Shown here: positions 35,504 through 48,002 of the stretch, piece after piece
How positions within the stretch are numbered: the stretch's first letter is position 1
Layout of the letters: the number at the start of each line of letters is the position of its first letter
Assembly (NCBI GenBank): GCA_035578175.1
Contig: JAQMRL010000001.1
Location: 238,157,038-238,221,037, forward strand
DNA: 64,000 bases
Origin: Catonia carolina
Taxonomy: Eukaryota; Arthropoda; Insecta; Hemiptera; Achilidae
Reading direction: 5' to 3'
Position numbers and translations under genes: made by a program
The notes under the pieces: model-generated
What the model saw: only the letters and a program-made list of their open reading frames with translations
What the model was told of the DNA's origin: nothing
Databases searched by the model: none

Positions 35504-35714
35504 GTAGGTCATCAGCCGAAATGCTAGTTTGAACCTGTAGAAGCTTTGCTAAGTAAAGCAAGGAGTGAGGTGGTTTACAACTGCCTTCCTCACTGAGTGG
35601 AAAAGTATGCTTATCAGGACGCCCGGCCCTCTGAAAAGCATTTACTTTCCACTCCTCAAAGGACACCATCATTTCATTCACCTCAGGGTCTCGGTGTATA
35701 ATAAAATTTACCAT
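35504..35714 (-). mobile_element. Element A copy, 5'-truncated
   Basis: 3' end at left (AGGTCATCAGCCGAAATGC). It lacks the GTT run and the 5' ~180 bp. In family orientation its hairpin arms are GCTTTAC and GCAAAGC around TTA, so the second base pair changed from T-A to C-G on both sides. Confidence 0.75.
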
Positions 35715-36234
35715 TACGCTTAACGGCAAGTAAATCTTTATTAAAAGGTTCTTCGAAAATCCGAACTGCCTTTGGTCCCAGTTAGTGTTGAGAGCATGAA
35801 TATACTGCCTTTAATACCAGTTAGTTCGGATTGTCGACACTCTACTGGATTTCCCTACTGTATTTATATAAAGAAAATAGGCTATTAATATTTCATACGC
35901 TCGATATTATGAACTTTTATATTCAAGTTTTTAGCTTCTTATTTTTGCAATTATAACTACTTTTAGTTTTGTTTTAGGTCACGAGAAGAAAAAATTATGT
36001 TAAAGTAACATCAATACATGATTTTTAAAATAAAACCATCACTCATTTTTATAGCGACTAGATGAAACATAAAAACATGACAGTCTATGACATGCATCCT
36101 GTTCTACGTTACGGCTGTGAAATATGATCGACAAAAATAAAGAAAAAGGCGATAGAGATATTTTTTAAATAAATTACTGTAATAAGAAAAATGTCAGGTT
36201 AGTAGGTGAAGTTATTGTACAATAATATCTCAAC
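35715..36234. other. Intergenic
   Basis: Nothing recognised. Confidence 0.4.
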
Positions 36235-36455
36235 TATACAGAAAAATTAGTTAAAAATTGTCAATGCGCATGGGTAAACTGAAGACTGGGGAAGAGTTCC
36301 CCCACTGCCGTGGCAGTGGAAGCAAAGTCAACAATGATTAACAGCTGGAACGACAGTGGGGAATAGTATCGATGTACAGTAGTGGGAGAGGTGAAACAGT
36401 ACAAGCCGAGCAGCCACGCCTTTAAGTTGTTTTTAACTGTAAAATAATATTTACA
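36235..36455 (+). repeat. Family B repeat, longest copy
   Basis: Shares blocks with 5537-5793 (minus) and 60875-60965. It contains a perfect hairpin at 36302-36319 (CCACTGCC, GT, GGCAGTGG) and the block CAAGCCGAGCAGCCACGCC. No ORF or obvious terminal repeat. Class unknown. Confidence 0.6.
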
Positions 36456-37194
36456 TTGTCATAAAGAGAAAAAAAAACTAGTTGAAGAATTTATAAAAAA
36501 AATTTGTTTAAAGCAAAAATTATCAAGTTTTTCAACATTTTTCCAAGATCGTATTTTGTGGTAAGAGCCGAAGATGGTCCAGTAGATAATCTGAAATAAA
36601 TATTCAAAGAACCTAATCAGCAGCACAGTGTAGCAAGGTGACGGTACCTTACACAGAAGACGATTAAAGATGTTGCTATTATACTCACTAAAGTGGAAAA
36701 AATATCTTGAAAATAATATTGAAACTTTACATTTATGTGGTTCAGATAAAATTTATTCCATTAAACAAATAATAGCGCTAAAAATTAGAATAGTTAAGAA
36801 TATTAATAACGTAAAACAGTAACAATAACTTCTTTCAATGTTGAGGTGATACCTGATACTTATAAAGCGGTGTGAATTATGCTGGATAGTCTATCATGAT
36901 GTTAAACGTTAATCAGAAAATGTCGTGTCATGAGGTGAATTATGATACAGTAGGAAATCTACAATAACAGCTAAAACAGAAGTAAAGTAGACGTGCCGTT
37001 TCTTTTTAATAATAGGTAAAAGATATGTGAGATTCTCTTGCCAATCCACGTCCTAAACAGAAAAACCGGCTTAACACATCATGTAAAGTATTTTTCTAGG
37101 TTTCCACAAAGTTCTGAAATCAATGAATCAGCTATTAGTAAAACTCTGGTGTGACCAATTTCAATTACGAGTGAATTGCGCAAAACGAAAATCA
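36456..37194. other. AT-rich intergenic
   Basis: Nothing recognised. Confidence 0.4.
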
Positions 37195-38000
37195 ACTTCC
37201 GCAAGACTTAAAAAAAATGCTTAAAATAAAAACTGTAGATTTTTTATTTTCTATAATTTTGATTTATACACTTTTTTCGTATAATGTATACCAAAGGCCG
37301 CAATCTTATAAAACCCATGTTATACCGATTTTGATGCGCAAAATCAACATTTGACAGAAAATCACTGTTTAGTTCATTAGCCAAAAGGCTGGTTTGAACC
37401 TGTAGAGGTTTTACTATGTAAAACGAGGAGTGAGGTGGTTTTCCAGAAAATCACTACTGATGCTTAACTAAAGAGTTGCAGAAAAACACTATTCAATTAA
37501 CAGTTGTAGATTTTGTAATTTTCTACAACTTCAATTATATACACTTTCGCCCTAAAATGAATATTAATGCCGGAATATAAAAAATTGTTAACCACGACAG
37601 CACAGCCCCCAAGAATTTCAGCAGACTTGGCGCTTACCCTATCTTGAAAAGCATAAAAAATGCAGTAAATGAGAGGGCTTTTTATTTTTAAAAAACCAGT
37701 AGGACCCGTTTATGAAAAATCAACGAATAAACTACTTTTGGTTGACGGATTTTCATTAAAATGATCGTGTCGGGTCTCCTAGTGCTACCTAACTAATGTT
37801 CCAAGTTTCAACTTCGTACGATATTCCGTTCTTGAGATATTTTGTTCAACCACACACAGACCAATCGCTAAAAAAATTGTTTTTGGGGTTCAGGGGGCCT
37901 AAAATCGTGCATTTTCGGTGAAAGCTCGATTACGAAATATTGATGTGAAAACAATACTTGCTTCCCCTTATATATTCATATAGGGCAAAAAGAAAGTAAA
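37195..38000 (+). repeat. Family C repeat, copy 2
   Basis: Two successive monomer-like blocks (about 37220-37360 and 37490-37590, each with GTAGATTTT...ATTTTCTA, then TACACTTT and a TAAAATG/TATAATG step). The unique 3' part follows with GTTTCAACTTCGTACGATAT, GAGATATTTTGTTCA and TTATATATTCATATA. It holds a truncated element A. Confidence 0.75.
37367..37443 (-). mobile_element. Element A, 77-bp truncated copy with duplication
   Basis: CAGAAAATCACT at 37355-37366 and 37444-37455 (perfect 12 bp) encloses only the 3' terminal hairpins. A short 3'-anchored insert with its own target duplication is classic 5' truncation during target-primed reverse transcription. Confidence 0.88.
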
Positions 38001-39467
38001 AATACATAATATATCAATGTAGTTTTTATAATGCGATTCTGCAACTTCACAGTAATCGCTCCAATAGGTAAGTACAAATTACTCAGAATATGGTGTTTTA
38101 AAAAAGAGGCACACTTCTACAAAACTGACTTGCTTCACAAATGGAAAACATACTTCGGCTTTGTAGAAAAGTAGCTGATGAGACTTCTGGTGTGAATACT
38201 GCATATTGGATAATAGTACATTAGAATGTTTAATAAAATTGGTTGAAAATTGAATAGACAGCAGTACAAAGTACATAGAATTCAAATGGTATAACTAAAT
38301 ACAGACTTGTAAGAGTGATTCTAACCAAAAAGTTAAAATTTCCAAATTTTAACGTATACACTTTTCACACAACTTGAAAGATTTTTTAAGAAAACTAAAT
38401 TAAATATTCACAAACATTCAACATTTCCAACAAGAACCCCATTGTTTTAAGATTAATAAACCAAGATACAAGAGGAGATATTAAAATATTACTAAAATTA
38501 TTGTCTTTTATATTCAACGGGTTTTTCATTTTCACTAAGAGAAAAGATCAGACCAGATAATGGATAGAAGAAAATCTACTGAGAAAATGTTACCGAGATA
38601 GTGAACTACTACCTAGAACCGATTCCAAAAATGAAATTATTACTTGATGTCGCCTTTAAACTACCTATCTAAAATAAATTCGGTTGTTGATAGCCTGTTG
38701 TCGTTTGAAATGCACCAATAAACACAAAAACTGTCGTTCCATTCAGAAACACCCAGCATTCTACCAACAGAAAAAAGTATTTTAATAACTTTTCTATATT
38801 TTGAAGTCAAATATGTCTACTGTTATTTGAGACCATTATTACGTTTTAAAAGAACTATTAGCAAAAACTGCAGTATTTTCCTATTTTTAAAGTTTCCAGA
38901 TACATATTGAAATAAAAACTGAGAACGTGAAGTTTAAATAATATTGTTCCAAATTCTTTTAAACCCGTGAATATTAATTACAAAACACAAAACTGCAGAA
39001 AACTTCCCAAAACAAAAATTTAGATACATTTCAAGAAATACGCAATATGCTCTTGCACAAAAACGCTACTTCAAAGCCACTTTTGTTATCTGGGCGAAAA
39101 CTCAACAAACGTTTTCGCCAAGAATATAAAAGTAAGTCTACTTTTCATCAAGATTTAAAACGGAATTCTAGAATGATTCTTTAGCTTTGGTAGTGTTTTA
39201 TACTAAGGAAATGATTACACCTTTAAATCTATGAGCTAACTAACATGTATTTTGATTTTGGAAGACTTTCAATTGGAAGAAAAAGCACTAAATTGATCTA
39301 GACATGGGAAACCATAATTGCATAGGCTAATTTTCCCCACTTCGTATATAAATTAAAAAAAGATAAAAATTTGTGTAAATTTAATGTAATGTAAGTTATC
39401 TATAAATTATGCCCGAGTAAACGTTTTCAGAAATACAATTATTATTGGCCGCCTCCATAGAGCAGTG
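38001..39467. other. AT-rich intergenic
   Basis: Nothing recognised on either strand. Confidence 0.4.
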
Positions 39468-39595
39468 GTAGCGCGCTAACCTACAACGCGGAGGTCCCGG
39501 GTTCAATTCTCCGTTAGGGTCTAGAAATTTTCACAAAATCAAACCCAACGTAGTCGCTAATAACCGAGCTGTTCATGGGACTTTAAATAATGAAA
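39468..39595 (+). repeat. SINE-1 tail with a different tRNA-like head
   Basis: Head CCATAGAGCAGTGGTAGCGC with B box GGGTTCAATTC and an arm pair TACAACGCGGAGG. Tail AGTCGCTAATAACC ... GACTTTAAATAATG, the same 3' domain as the 48003 copy, whose head is different. Not an intact tRNA. Confidence 0.75.
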
Positions 39596-40190
39596 CTAGA
39601 AAAATATATATTGTAATTATTAGTAATATTATATTGAATAATGGAATATAAATAAAAAGTACTGAATAGCTCTTATACATAAAAATAATCTATAGTTATT
39701 TTGTTAAAAAATATTTAATTATGATAAAAGTACATAATAGGAAATAGTTTTAAAGATAACCGAAAAGGCGGGAAAAAATGGAACTAAATATTAGATAAGT
39801 TTTGATAACATAACCACTAAGAGTGTTGTAAAGTAAACAACATAATTTTTAAAGAAGACAAACAGTTCGCGTGTTTAATTGGTGGTGTTTACAATAAAAT
39901 GAAGTAATTTAGTATTTAGAAAAAGTACGCAATCTTAATTTTGTAATCCATTTTTGTTTATACACCGGTAAAATTATGTCCGTTGTAAAGAGTATTAATA
40001 ATGTGTTTACGAGTAGAAAAAGGAAGTCTTGGTTAGGAGTATTGCATAATTTTTCACACAATTGAAAGAATATAATTACTGCTTTTTTAATGTTACACAG
40101 TTATTGCGAAATATGATTAAATCACGTATACATTTAACGACAGAAACAATAATTAATAAAATTAATAAATTTATTAATCAGATTTCAAGT
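39596..40190. other. AT-rich; would be intron 1 if the 40.2-kb exon is real
   Basis: No acceptor/exon pair was recognised on the minus strand here. Confidence 0.3.
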
Positions 40191-40207
40191 AATTTAATTA
40201 ATATTAC

Positions 40208-40421
40208 CTTGGGTATTATTAACAGAAGCAGTAGTAGTCGTGGTTGTGTTATTGTTATTTCGAATCTTATAAGGCTGTTGATAAGTTATCTGATAAGGAG
40301 ATAACTGTGTATCCCACCAATAACAATTAACAGGTGGTGTTGGTGCAGGGTACGGCATGTGTCGGCGACTTTTAACTCCGAGGGTATCACCTGTCATAGG
40401 CTGAATTTTTGACTCAGTCAT
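40208..40421 (-). CDS. Putative first coding exon of an unidentified host gene
   Basis: 71 codons plus one base, starting at ATG 40421 (A at -3). An in-frame TAA lies 9 bp upstream, so this is the first possible start. The peptide begins MTESKIQPMTGDTLG. It has a basic KSRRH patch (residues 18-22), a Pro-rich PYPAPTPP stretch (24-31), CYWWDTQLSPYQITYQQPYK (34-53) and an Asn/Thr-rich tail. This is low-complexity, disordered-looking composition, common at the N termini of insect transcription or RNA-binding proteins. The frame ends at CCCAAG|GTAATA, a good donor. Less AT-driven residue use and clean codons set it apart from nearby random ORFs. No domain or family recognised. Further exons would lie to the left or outside the window. 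It could still be chance, or a repeat fragment not seen elsewhere here. Confidence 0.5.
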
Positions 40422-40604
40422 TATCTTTTAACAAAAAAATTATGAATGAATTTTTCCGCTGAATTGAATCACTACACTTTTTAAAACAACAAACCAATAA
40501 AAAATTTACAAGAGAAAAACACTTGTTATAAAAGAAAAATGGAAATAACAACACACCACACGACAGAATTATTCTTCGACACGCACTAACTCAACAGTAA
40601 CTGA
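40422..40604 (-). promoter_or_regulatory. Possible 5' UTR and initiator of the 40.2-kb gene
   Basis: Minus-strand TATCAGTTACTG contains the insect initiator TCAGTT (40604-40599) 180 bp upstream of the ATG. No TATA box was seen. This segment and its flank (to about 40660) are less AT-rich than their surroundings. A guess from motif and position only. Confidence 0.25.
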
Positions 40605-41994
40605 TAGCAGTAGGATTCACAGTCATGCCTAAACGCGCCGAGAATAAATTTCCCTCCATTCGGGAATAAAATTTACCTTTCAGTTCAAGAAATTCCCTGC
40701 CACTTCCTATCTTATACAAAACAATACAATATTTTGTAACCTTGTCAAACCTCTTTCTCTATCTAATACATTTGATACCTGTTGTCTTCTTCATTCAATG
40801 CACTGTAAACTAAAATCCGTTGATGCAATCCGACGTTTCCTTAAATTAAGATTACCAATTAACTTATCATTAATTAATAAAAAATCTTAACATAAATTAT
40901 TATTATATATTGAACAATAAATAAACCAATTACCTTCAATTGCTTATACTGTCATAACTTTCCTTAAAACTTTTTATGATTTCTTAATTAAATTTAACTA
41001 TATTTATGTGCTTACAAGCCTAACCTTCATTAAAATCACTTATAAAATGTTATTTTTCGTTTACATTTTTCCTTAAAAAATAATTTAAACAAATCTGAAA
41101 TCTATTTCACACTATTCTAATTAACTGCAATTAATCATAACAAAGCTCTATTATTAACATTTAAACATAAATCAATTTTACAATTTAATTATCTATTCAT
41201 TAAAAGACTAATAAAAAGTTGTCACGTGTAATTACATCATCAAACTGTAAAAAGAACTGTGAGCACAAAAAATAATGTAAATGAAATTTATGATTACATT
41301 TACTAAACAAATGATAAATTTATCTTTGTTTAACTGAATTAACAATTTTATTATCAAACCAGCAATTGCGCCGGAACTGTACGTGGGTTTATCGCTCGCC
41401 TTAGAATGGTGCAATTTATAAACTTCTTTGGTTTTTCCGGTATACATGTATACTTTTTTATTTCTAGCGTAGGCTTAGTAAGGATTTTCTCCAAGGGGGA
41501 GGGGCAAAAATGCGATAAGTTTTTTTATTAAAAAATGTGTATTTAACATCTATGAAAACGCTAAATGCCCCTTTTACATCACAAACTCAATGCTACACAA
41601 ATACTTATAAATCCCATACGTAATATTGATGTCGCGAAACAACCATACAAGACGATGCATGACAAATTTGAATTACATGACAACCCTCTCATACAAAACA
41701 TGTAGTATACTAGAGCGATACCAGGTGCTCAGCGCAGACGTTTGAAGCGCCTCTGGCCAAGCGATCTTCTTGGCCAACTGTAGGACTGTGGTGATGACTG
41801 CACGCTCCTTCAAGTAAAACAAGTTTTAGAACATTAGCTTCACATTTAGAAATTTTTGTATTAATATAATAACAGATACTAAATTTCAATTGAAAGTGTC
41901 AAAAAAATGTGTATTTAACATTTATGAAAACGTTAAAAGTAATTAGTTGTAATGCTATTCCAACCTATTTAAATCTTATTTCGTCACTAGCCTA
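40605..41994. other. Intergenic
   Basis: A block ATGTGTATTTAACATCTATG, then AAAACG (about 41537-41562), recurs at about 41908-41934 with few changes. This direct repeat lies just beyond the 3' end of the hAT fragment. No gene recognised. Confidence 0.4.
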
Positions 41995-42471
41995 CCGAGT
42001 TGTGGCTAATTCTTGACAAAATTTCTTTCTCAAATTTATCTTTAGCTACCAGAACCCTCTTTTTATGCACACTCATCATACAAAAACCAAACCGTTTTTC
42101 TGTCATTGTTGACCGTAGTTTTTTACCCTGTGCTAGGTGCTGAAGGATCTAACGACACAGCATGTTGTGCAGGGCTGTACAAGCAAAAAAGTAAGTAGTG
42201 TCAATTTTATGGATGGGCAGAACAGTTGCGGTTCTTTAACTAGTGCAGCTAGTTCTTTCTCCTTCAGTTTGGCATTTTGCACATTTTCTCCTTTCCATTG
42301 GTTGTACCAAAATTCAGCTTCACAACTGAGTGCACTGATTGCAGCGCTTAATAGGGAACAGGAGAACAAGATGGTGTCTTCCCACCACGACGATAACATG
42401 GTTTCTTGCCGCGCAATACTAGCTACTATTCCTATTGACCTATAATTTTTTGTTTTACTAAATGAGCCCAT
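41995..42471 (-). pseudogene. hAT transposase C-terminal dimerisation domain, broken
   Basis: Reading leftward: an ALSCEAEFWYNQWKGENV region, LKEKELAALVKEPQLFCPSI, then LLTFLLVQPCTTCCVVRSFST. The last matches the hAT dimerisation signature (L-x-x-P...ERSFST). A TAG follows, then in another frame LRSTMTEKRFGFCMMSVHKK, the expected continuation (LRSTM...). The ATG at 42471 and the unrelated first residues suggest the fragment starts within the element. The DDE core is missing. The opposite strand has an open frame (42137-42445) that is a shadow. Terminal repeats were not identified with confidence. Confidence 0.75.
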
Positions 42472-45080
42472 TTACTGAATGGGGAGGGGTAAGCGCCTCA
42501 CCGTGGCTACGCCAATGATTTCTAGGTATCCGTTCAAGAATACTGTACTATATCCCATGAAACCATACAGCAGGTCAAAACATAAATGTATTTAAATTGT
42601 GATTGAACTTTGCGCAATCCATTCGAATTACAAAAAATGTTCTTTGCGTATCAGATGAAACACATACTACATACTAATTGAAACATATAGGTACTAAATA
42701 CAAAATACGACAGTACCAGTTGAAAGAATTCATAGAGTAGGCCTGTTATCAAACGTCCTGTCTGTCGCCGGTTGTTTTGACTGAAGGCGTTGATAGAATG
42801 AAAAATGATTACGAATCCTTTTTACTGACTTTCAACCCGTAGTCTGCTTATATCTGGTGCACGTTTCTGTGTTTCCGTGGGTACTATAATGCTGATTTTG
42901 AGAATTACTCAAGACGAAGTGATCGAAATCTAAACACTTTATGTTTCCTAATCATTTGCAGTATATGCAAGCCAATCTTTAAAACTGCAGCTCTTCGGGA
43001 ATATGTATGATAATACATACGTATTGTTTTAAGGTAATCACTTCCTTTTTTGTCTCTCAGGTGCATTAGATGCTACGAATGAATAAACCGGTAAAGGAGG
43101 CTTAGTTACTTATCAACTGAATTCCTAGAGACTGTATCCGATCGGTTGATTCATACCTTTGACTAAAAATAGAAAATATAATTTTATGGATTGAATATAC
43201 TAACCGTGGGAAATAATCGGTTATTGATCGTTTTCTCTCACTATGGAATAAACCTTATTTCCTTATTTTCAACAATATTGTGATATTTTAACTGTCATCA
43301 AGGAAAATATGAATTTGGATGAAACATTTGTGGGAAAAGTTACAAATTGTTAAATATTAACTTTGGTTGTAAAACAATTTAGTATTACTACACAAGTATA
43401 AGCCTGATTTAGTTATTCAGAATCTCCGTAAATTTACTTAATTACTTTAATTCAAATTACAGCATTAAGTATAAAATTTGAGGGTTGTGTAGCATTTTTG
43501 AAACCAATTTTTTAAAAAAATGTGTGCTAAAAATTAGACACTAAAGAAATTTGAAAATAGCTACTAATAATTTGTCAAAGCAAATTTTGTATAGTTTGCT
43601 TCGTTATAGAAGACATTACACAATTTCACGAATTCTTGGAAGCTTTTTGCACCCAATAATCTCGGAATTTTGTTCCTCTTCTTCTTAGTTCCAGCCATCC
43701 GTAGTTCAGTTAGTTTTTGTGGAAACTGTTAAATTTTATAACCCGAATCTGAACTTGGTAGACTTCTTAGTTTATTCCACCCTTAGTACAACATTTTAGG
43801 TCTTTTTCCAGTTTCCCAAAAATATTTGCTTTGTCAATCGTTTCACACCCAATATTACCAAAGGAGGCTAAGTAAATGATTACGTTTCTGTGGGTACTAT
43901 AATGTTATTTTGAAACATATAGGTACCACTGTCTTTTTAGATTCCCATAAAGAATCTCCGGCTTCGTTTTCTGTTCGTCTCTGTCAATCGTTTATCTTCT
44001 TGTATAAAAATCCAGGTTTCCTCTTTTCGCAACCTGCCGGTCCATCGCCTTCGTCGGTACATCACTATCTTGCGTATATCCATCTCTCGAACTTTAACGT
44101 TTCTATTAAAACTGAAACGTTTTCATAGTAGGGGTGACGGGCCCGTTGTTGCAGTAATTACTGCAACTGACTTACTTCTTACATTATTCTTTAGAACTTC
44201 ATCTGCAGGCCGACCACCTGGTACAAACGTAGAGCAACTGATTACTATGCCATAGATCGTGAGCTGGATTATCGGCCAGATATGTCATTTTTTCATCACA
44301 GACTTCACGTCTGTCCCTCATCAACGTTTGTATGAACTTACAAAAAAGTCAGCCGTAAGAACAAAATCCAATTATCCGTACGCGTGCACTGGCATATTAT
44401 AAGTTAACTGTACACAATTAACTGTCTTTTAAATAACCACGAAAAATATTTATCATATTTTCTGTTGATTAAAGACTGTATCCTTATTTGAATAATTTTA
44501 TTGAGCTAGAAACAGTACGTGTTACGGTACACTCTTTCTTCTAATGGTTAAATTTTATGTACAATACTCATTATTACTTGATAGTGAAAACGACTACCAC
44601 GAAAATATTTCCTATTTTATTTTTTACTTTAATTACTTTCTTAATGTCTATTTCTGCGTAACTAACGATAAGCTTCACGATGAATTAGCTCCAGACGTTT
44701 AACTCGAACGACATTTATAGAACAACTGTAACAAAACAATGTACTCAAAGTTTGATACACACACTCTCCCCAACCCTCTCTTACATACAGATTGCGCTCG
44801 CGATTCATCCCGAGTGACCATACGAGAAGGTGTAAATGTTATTGGGCAACGGATTTTCTTTGCGTAATTCTTTTAACAGATTTGTGGTACTAACAGACAG
44901 CTTTATCGGATAAATCAAGTAAATGTACATACATCATTTCATATATTTTACTTATTAATTTAAATTCTATTTACTTCAATTCTATAAAGACTAAATACAC
45001 AAAAATTTTGAAAAATGTTTCAAAATTTGGATTCCAATAAATCTAACAGTCGATTATTGTTTTTTTTTTTGTTTTTTTTT
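42472..45080. other. Intergenic, unassigned
   Basis: A perfect 20-bp palindrome GTTGCAGTAATTACTGCAAC lies at 44147-44166. Short blocks recur: GAAACATATAGGTAC at about 42680 and 43912, and GGGTACTATAATG at about 42879 and 43893, hinting at an old duplication. Open frames at 43910-44128 and 44070-44255 show no domain. Confidence 0.35.
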
Positions 45081-45350
45081 AATCCCTCATGTGTGTACAT
45101 TGGAATATGATCAATTTAAGAACAATAAGTACCCTATGACCAATCATATGAAGATATACGTATGGCGTATAAATGACATGTAGTCTTTTACAGACTCAGA
45201 CCGACTATTCCTGAAAGAGTATATTTTAATTGAACACCAACCATCAAAGTAAACTGGTAACCTGTCTAGTGTTCAAATACATACTCGTCTAAAAGTATAA
45301 AAACCTTCACTAGGATTGAACTATGATCCGTCCAAAAATCAACCCCCTAT
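45081..45350 (-). repeat. SINE-2 copy (minus)
   Basis: GTGTGTACATTGGAATATGA, GAACAATAAGTACCCTATGA, TAGTCTTTTACAGACTCAGA and AACTGGTAACCTGTCTAGTG follow the family. Diverged by several small indels. Confidence 0.7.
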
Positions 45351-46065
45351 CTTTACGTGAACCAAGATAGCGATATATTTAAACTTTTCTACCATATTAA
45401 AACGAAGCATCACATTTAACTTTAAAATTTATGGAGAAACACGTTATAGAGAAACTGCGATCGTTAACACACGTGAACACTGATTTTTTGTAATCAGCTT
45501 AAACGAAGTAACATAAATTGTATAAGTTCATTAACGGGAACCCGTCTAAAAAGATTTTCTTTTATGCGTTAATAAATACGTTCTACTAAATTTTAAAATA
45601 CAATAAAAATCTATCAAATGAATCAACAAAGGATAAGTATTTGTTAGGTGTATTACTGAAATTTTTCGTTTGGTAGTTTTTGAAGTAAAATTCTTGAGTC
45701 AAACACAAGTAGGGTTGCCAGATGGTATCCTAAAGGACATGTCCTTCTTTTCTACAAATTGTCCTCCTGCCCTCCCTTACCAAATAGGCCTATATGCCCT
45801 CTTTTTACTTATTTGACACGGAAGGACACTGATGAGCCTGTTACATCAGTAATGGGCAATGTACTTCAAATCTGCTAAAAATGTGTACTTCAAATCTACA
45901 TTGAATCCTTCTCAAAATTGCTCAAGATCTGCGAGTTTTGCTTTTGTATAAACGTACATACCGCAAATGTCGAAAGAGTCTACTTGCTAATTAATGCGCA
46001 ATGAATCGAAGAACCAGAACAGACTTAATGAAGAGTTAGTAAAAGGGTCAATTCTTACAAAATAC
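45351..46065. other. Intergenic
   Basis: Nothing recognised. Confidence 0.4.
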
Positions 46066-46409
46066 TTTTTAGGTCATCAGCCGAAAGACTGGTTTGAACC
46101 TCTAGAGGTTTTACTAAATAAAACGAGGAATGAGGTGGTTTACAATTACTTTCCTTACTGAGTGAGGAAGAGTACGGTTATCAGCGTGCCATGCCCTCTG
46201 AAAAGCACATACTTTCCTTCCTGCAAATGATACTTTCACTCCATTCACCACAGGGTCTGACTGTATAATGAAATTCATTACTTTCGGAGGAGATAATTCT
46301 GATCTTTTACACCTCTACCTTTTCTTCACTTTAATACTTTACTTATTTAATTGGCCGATCATATAATAAGAAACAGAACTATTTTTTGTAGCCCTGGAAC
46401 TAACAGATT
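46066..46409 (-). mobile_element. Element A copy, 5'-truncated
   Basis: Follows the family from TTTTTAGGTCATCAGCCG to GTAGCCCTGGAACTAACAG. The 5' ~45 bp are absent. No clear target duplication. Confidence 0.75.
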
Positions 46410-47649
46410 TCTTACATAATATAATTTTAAAAACATGACATATGAAGATTACAAAAATATTTGTTAAAAAATCAAGAACTTCTTGCAAGAGATAGTTCGG
46501 TTAAATATGATGATTAAAATAAAGTAAATTAGAAAAAACCTCGTTTAATAAATTTACTCGTGTAAGTCCCCCTTTTTTAAAGCAAATTCTCTATTTAAGC
46601 CTTTTTTACCTTTATCATTCGGAAACCCTAAACAAAACGGACTTCCACTACGAGGACTACAACACTACGTTTACATTAGGCTGAATGTAATTTCTACAGA
46701 AATGACATTATTAGTCGTTATTCAATAGCGAAAAGAATTCTTTCAACGGAATGCAATTTGAATAAGAACAAATGAATAAGAAATTTTCAAGGCTTTATGA
46801 AATTTAGACAAATTAAGCTTTAACCTAAAAGTACATAGTACTATATAAATAATTGTCGAGGGGTATACTAGCAATAATAATAATAATAATAGTAACAGTA
46901 CTGTTCATTATACTATAATAGCGTAGTACTGTACTTCGTGTAATATACTAATTCAGTGTAAACACAGAGTGTATTGTTCGGTTTTTAAATAGGTCAAAGC
47001 GTGATGCAATTTTGAAGAAAAAAATCACACGCATACAACTAACGAAAAAAGAACATGTTTTCTTACGTAGGAGAAAGTTACAATACAATATTCCTAAAAA
47101 TCTTACTAAATACTAATTGAATATTCATAAAAACAAGCAAAATATAATTTTCCATTTGGTATTTTATGTATTTCAAGGATAAATTTTAACATACTGTATT
47201 TTTTCCAAATTTACTCTTAACGATGATTAGTCTGCATAAATAGTTTTCTGATACTTTATTTAAATTCCCTAAATTTTATATTATTTTCTAACTTGATTAT
47301 TTTTGTAAAATTAAAAAAATCATAAAACCAATTTCCCATTTTTTACCTCTATGGAGTTGGGAAGTAGTTTGCGTAGTTATCAACGTTATTGTTGCTATTG
47401 TATAACATTCATGAATTTAGGTTATCTAGAGCTTATATAGCCTACGTAAGCGTCTAATCCTCTCAATAACTCAATTACTTTTGTGACTAAGTCACAAAAT
47501 TTCTAGAAATACAAGACCTAGGAATTTAGAATTTGGTAGGAACGTAAAATTTCGTCGTAGGAGCTTGCTGGAAAATTTGTAACATTTTTTTTACTTATAA
47601 AGGAAGAAAATGGAAAACTGAAATAAAATAGATTTTTCAAATTTACAGC
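46410..47649. other. AT-rich intergenic
   Basis: A short AAT run lies at about 46873-46893. Nothing else recognised. Confidence 0.4.
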
Positions 47650-47860
47650 TTACACATAAAAAGAAATAAAGACAACTAATTACGGACTTTAAGGGCTTCT
47701 GCAAAGACCAAAACCAGAACACCGGGTGAACAGAAGAAAAGAAAAAAGCCTACAGTTAGCTAATGCTGAGAATGTGGGCTGTAAAAAGAGCTTCTAATCG
47801 TCTAAAGTCACCTCACGTGATCTAAAATTGGTCCTATAGGTCTACGAGGAAAAAACCAAA
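47650..47860 (+). pseudogene. LINE-W 3' coding remnant
   Basis: Contains ITDFKGFCKDQNQ and, in the next frame, NTG*TEE, then CACCTCACGTGATCTAAAAT. Same block as 520-665 and 35236-35390. Stops in each frame. Confidence 0.55.
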
Positions 47861-48002
47861 AAAATCAAACTTTTACAATTCGTGTTTAAGGGGGAAATAT
47901 TCAATTTTCTACAGCATTAAAAACAGCATTAAAGCCCAGTCTTTAAAAATTACATCTGTAAAGTGAGTTTTAAGCCAAAAATTTACTTAACAAAAATTAA
48001 AG

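Noticed and set aside
41232..41447. 71-codon minus-strand ORF near the putative host exon
   Set aside because: Upstream of, not downstream of, the candidate exon; no splice sites or domain seen.
42137..42445. 102-codon plus-strand ORF
   Set aside because: It is antisense to the hAT dimerisation domain, whose protein motif is on the minus strand.
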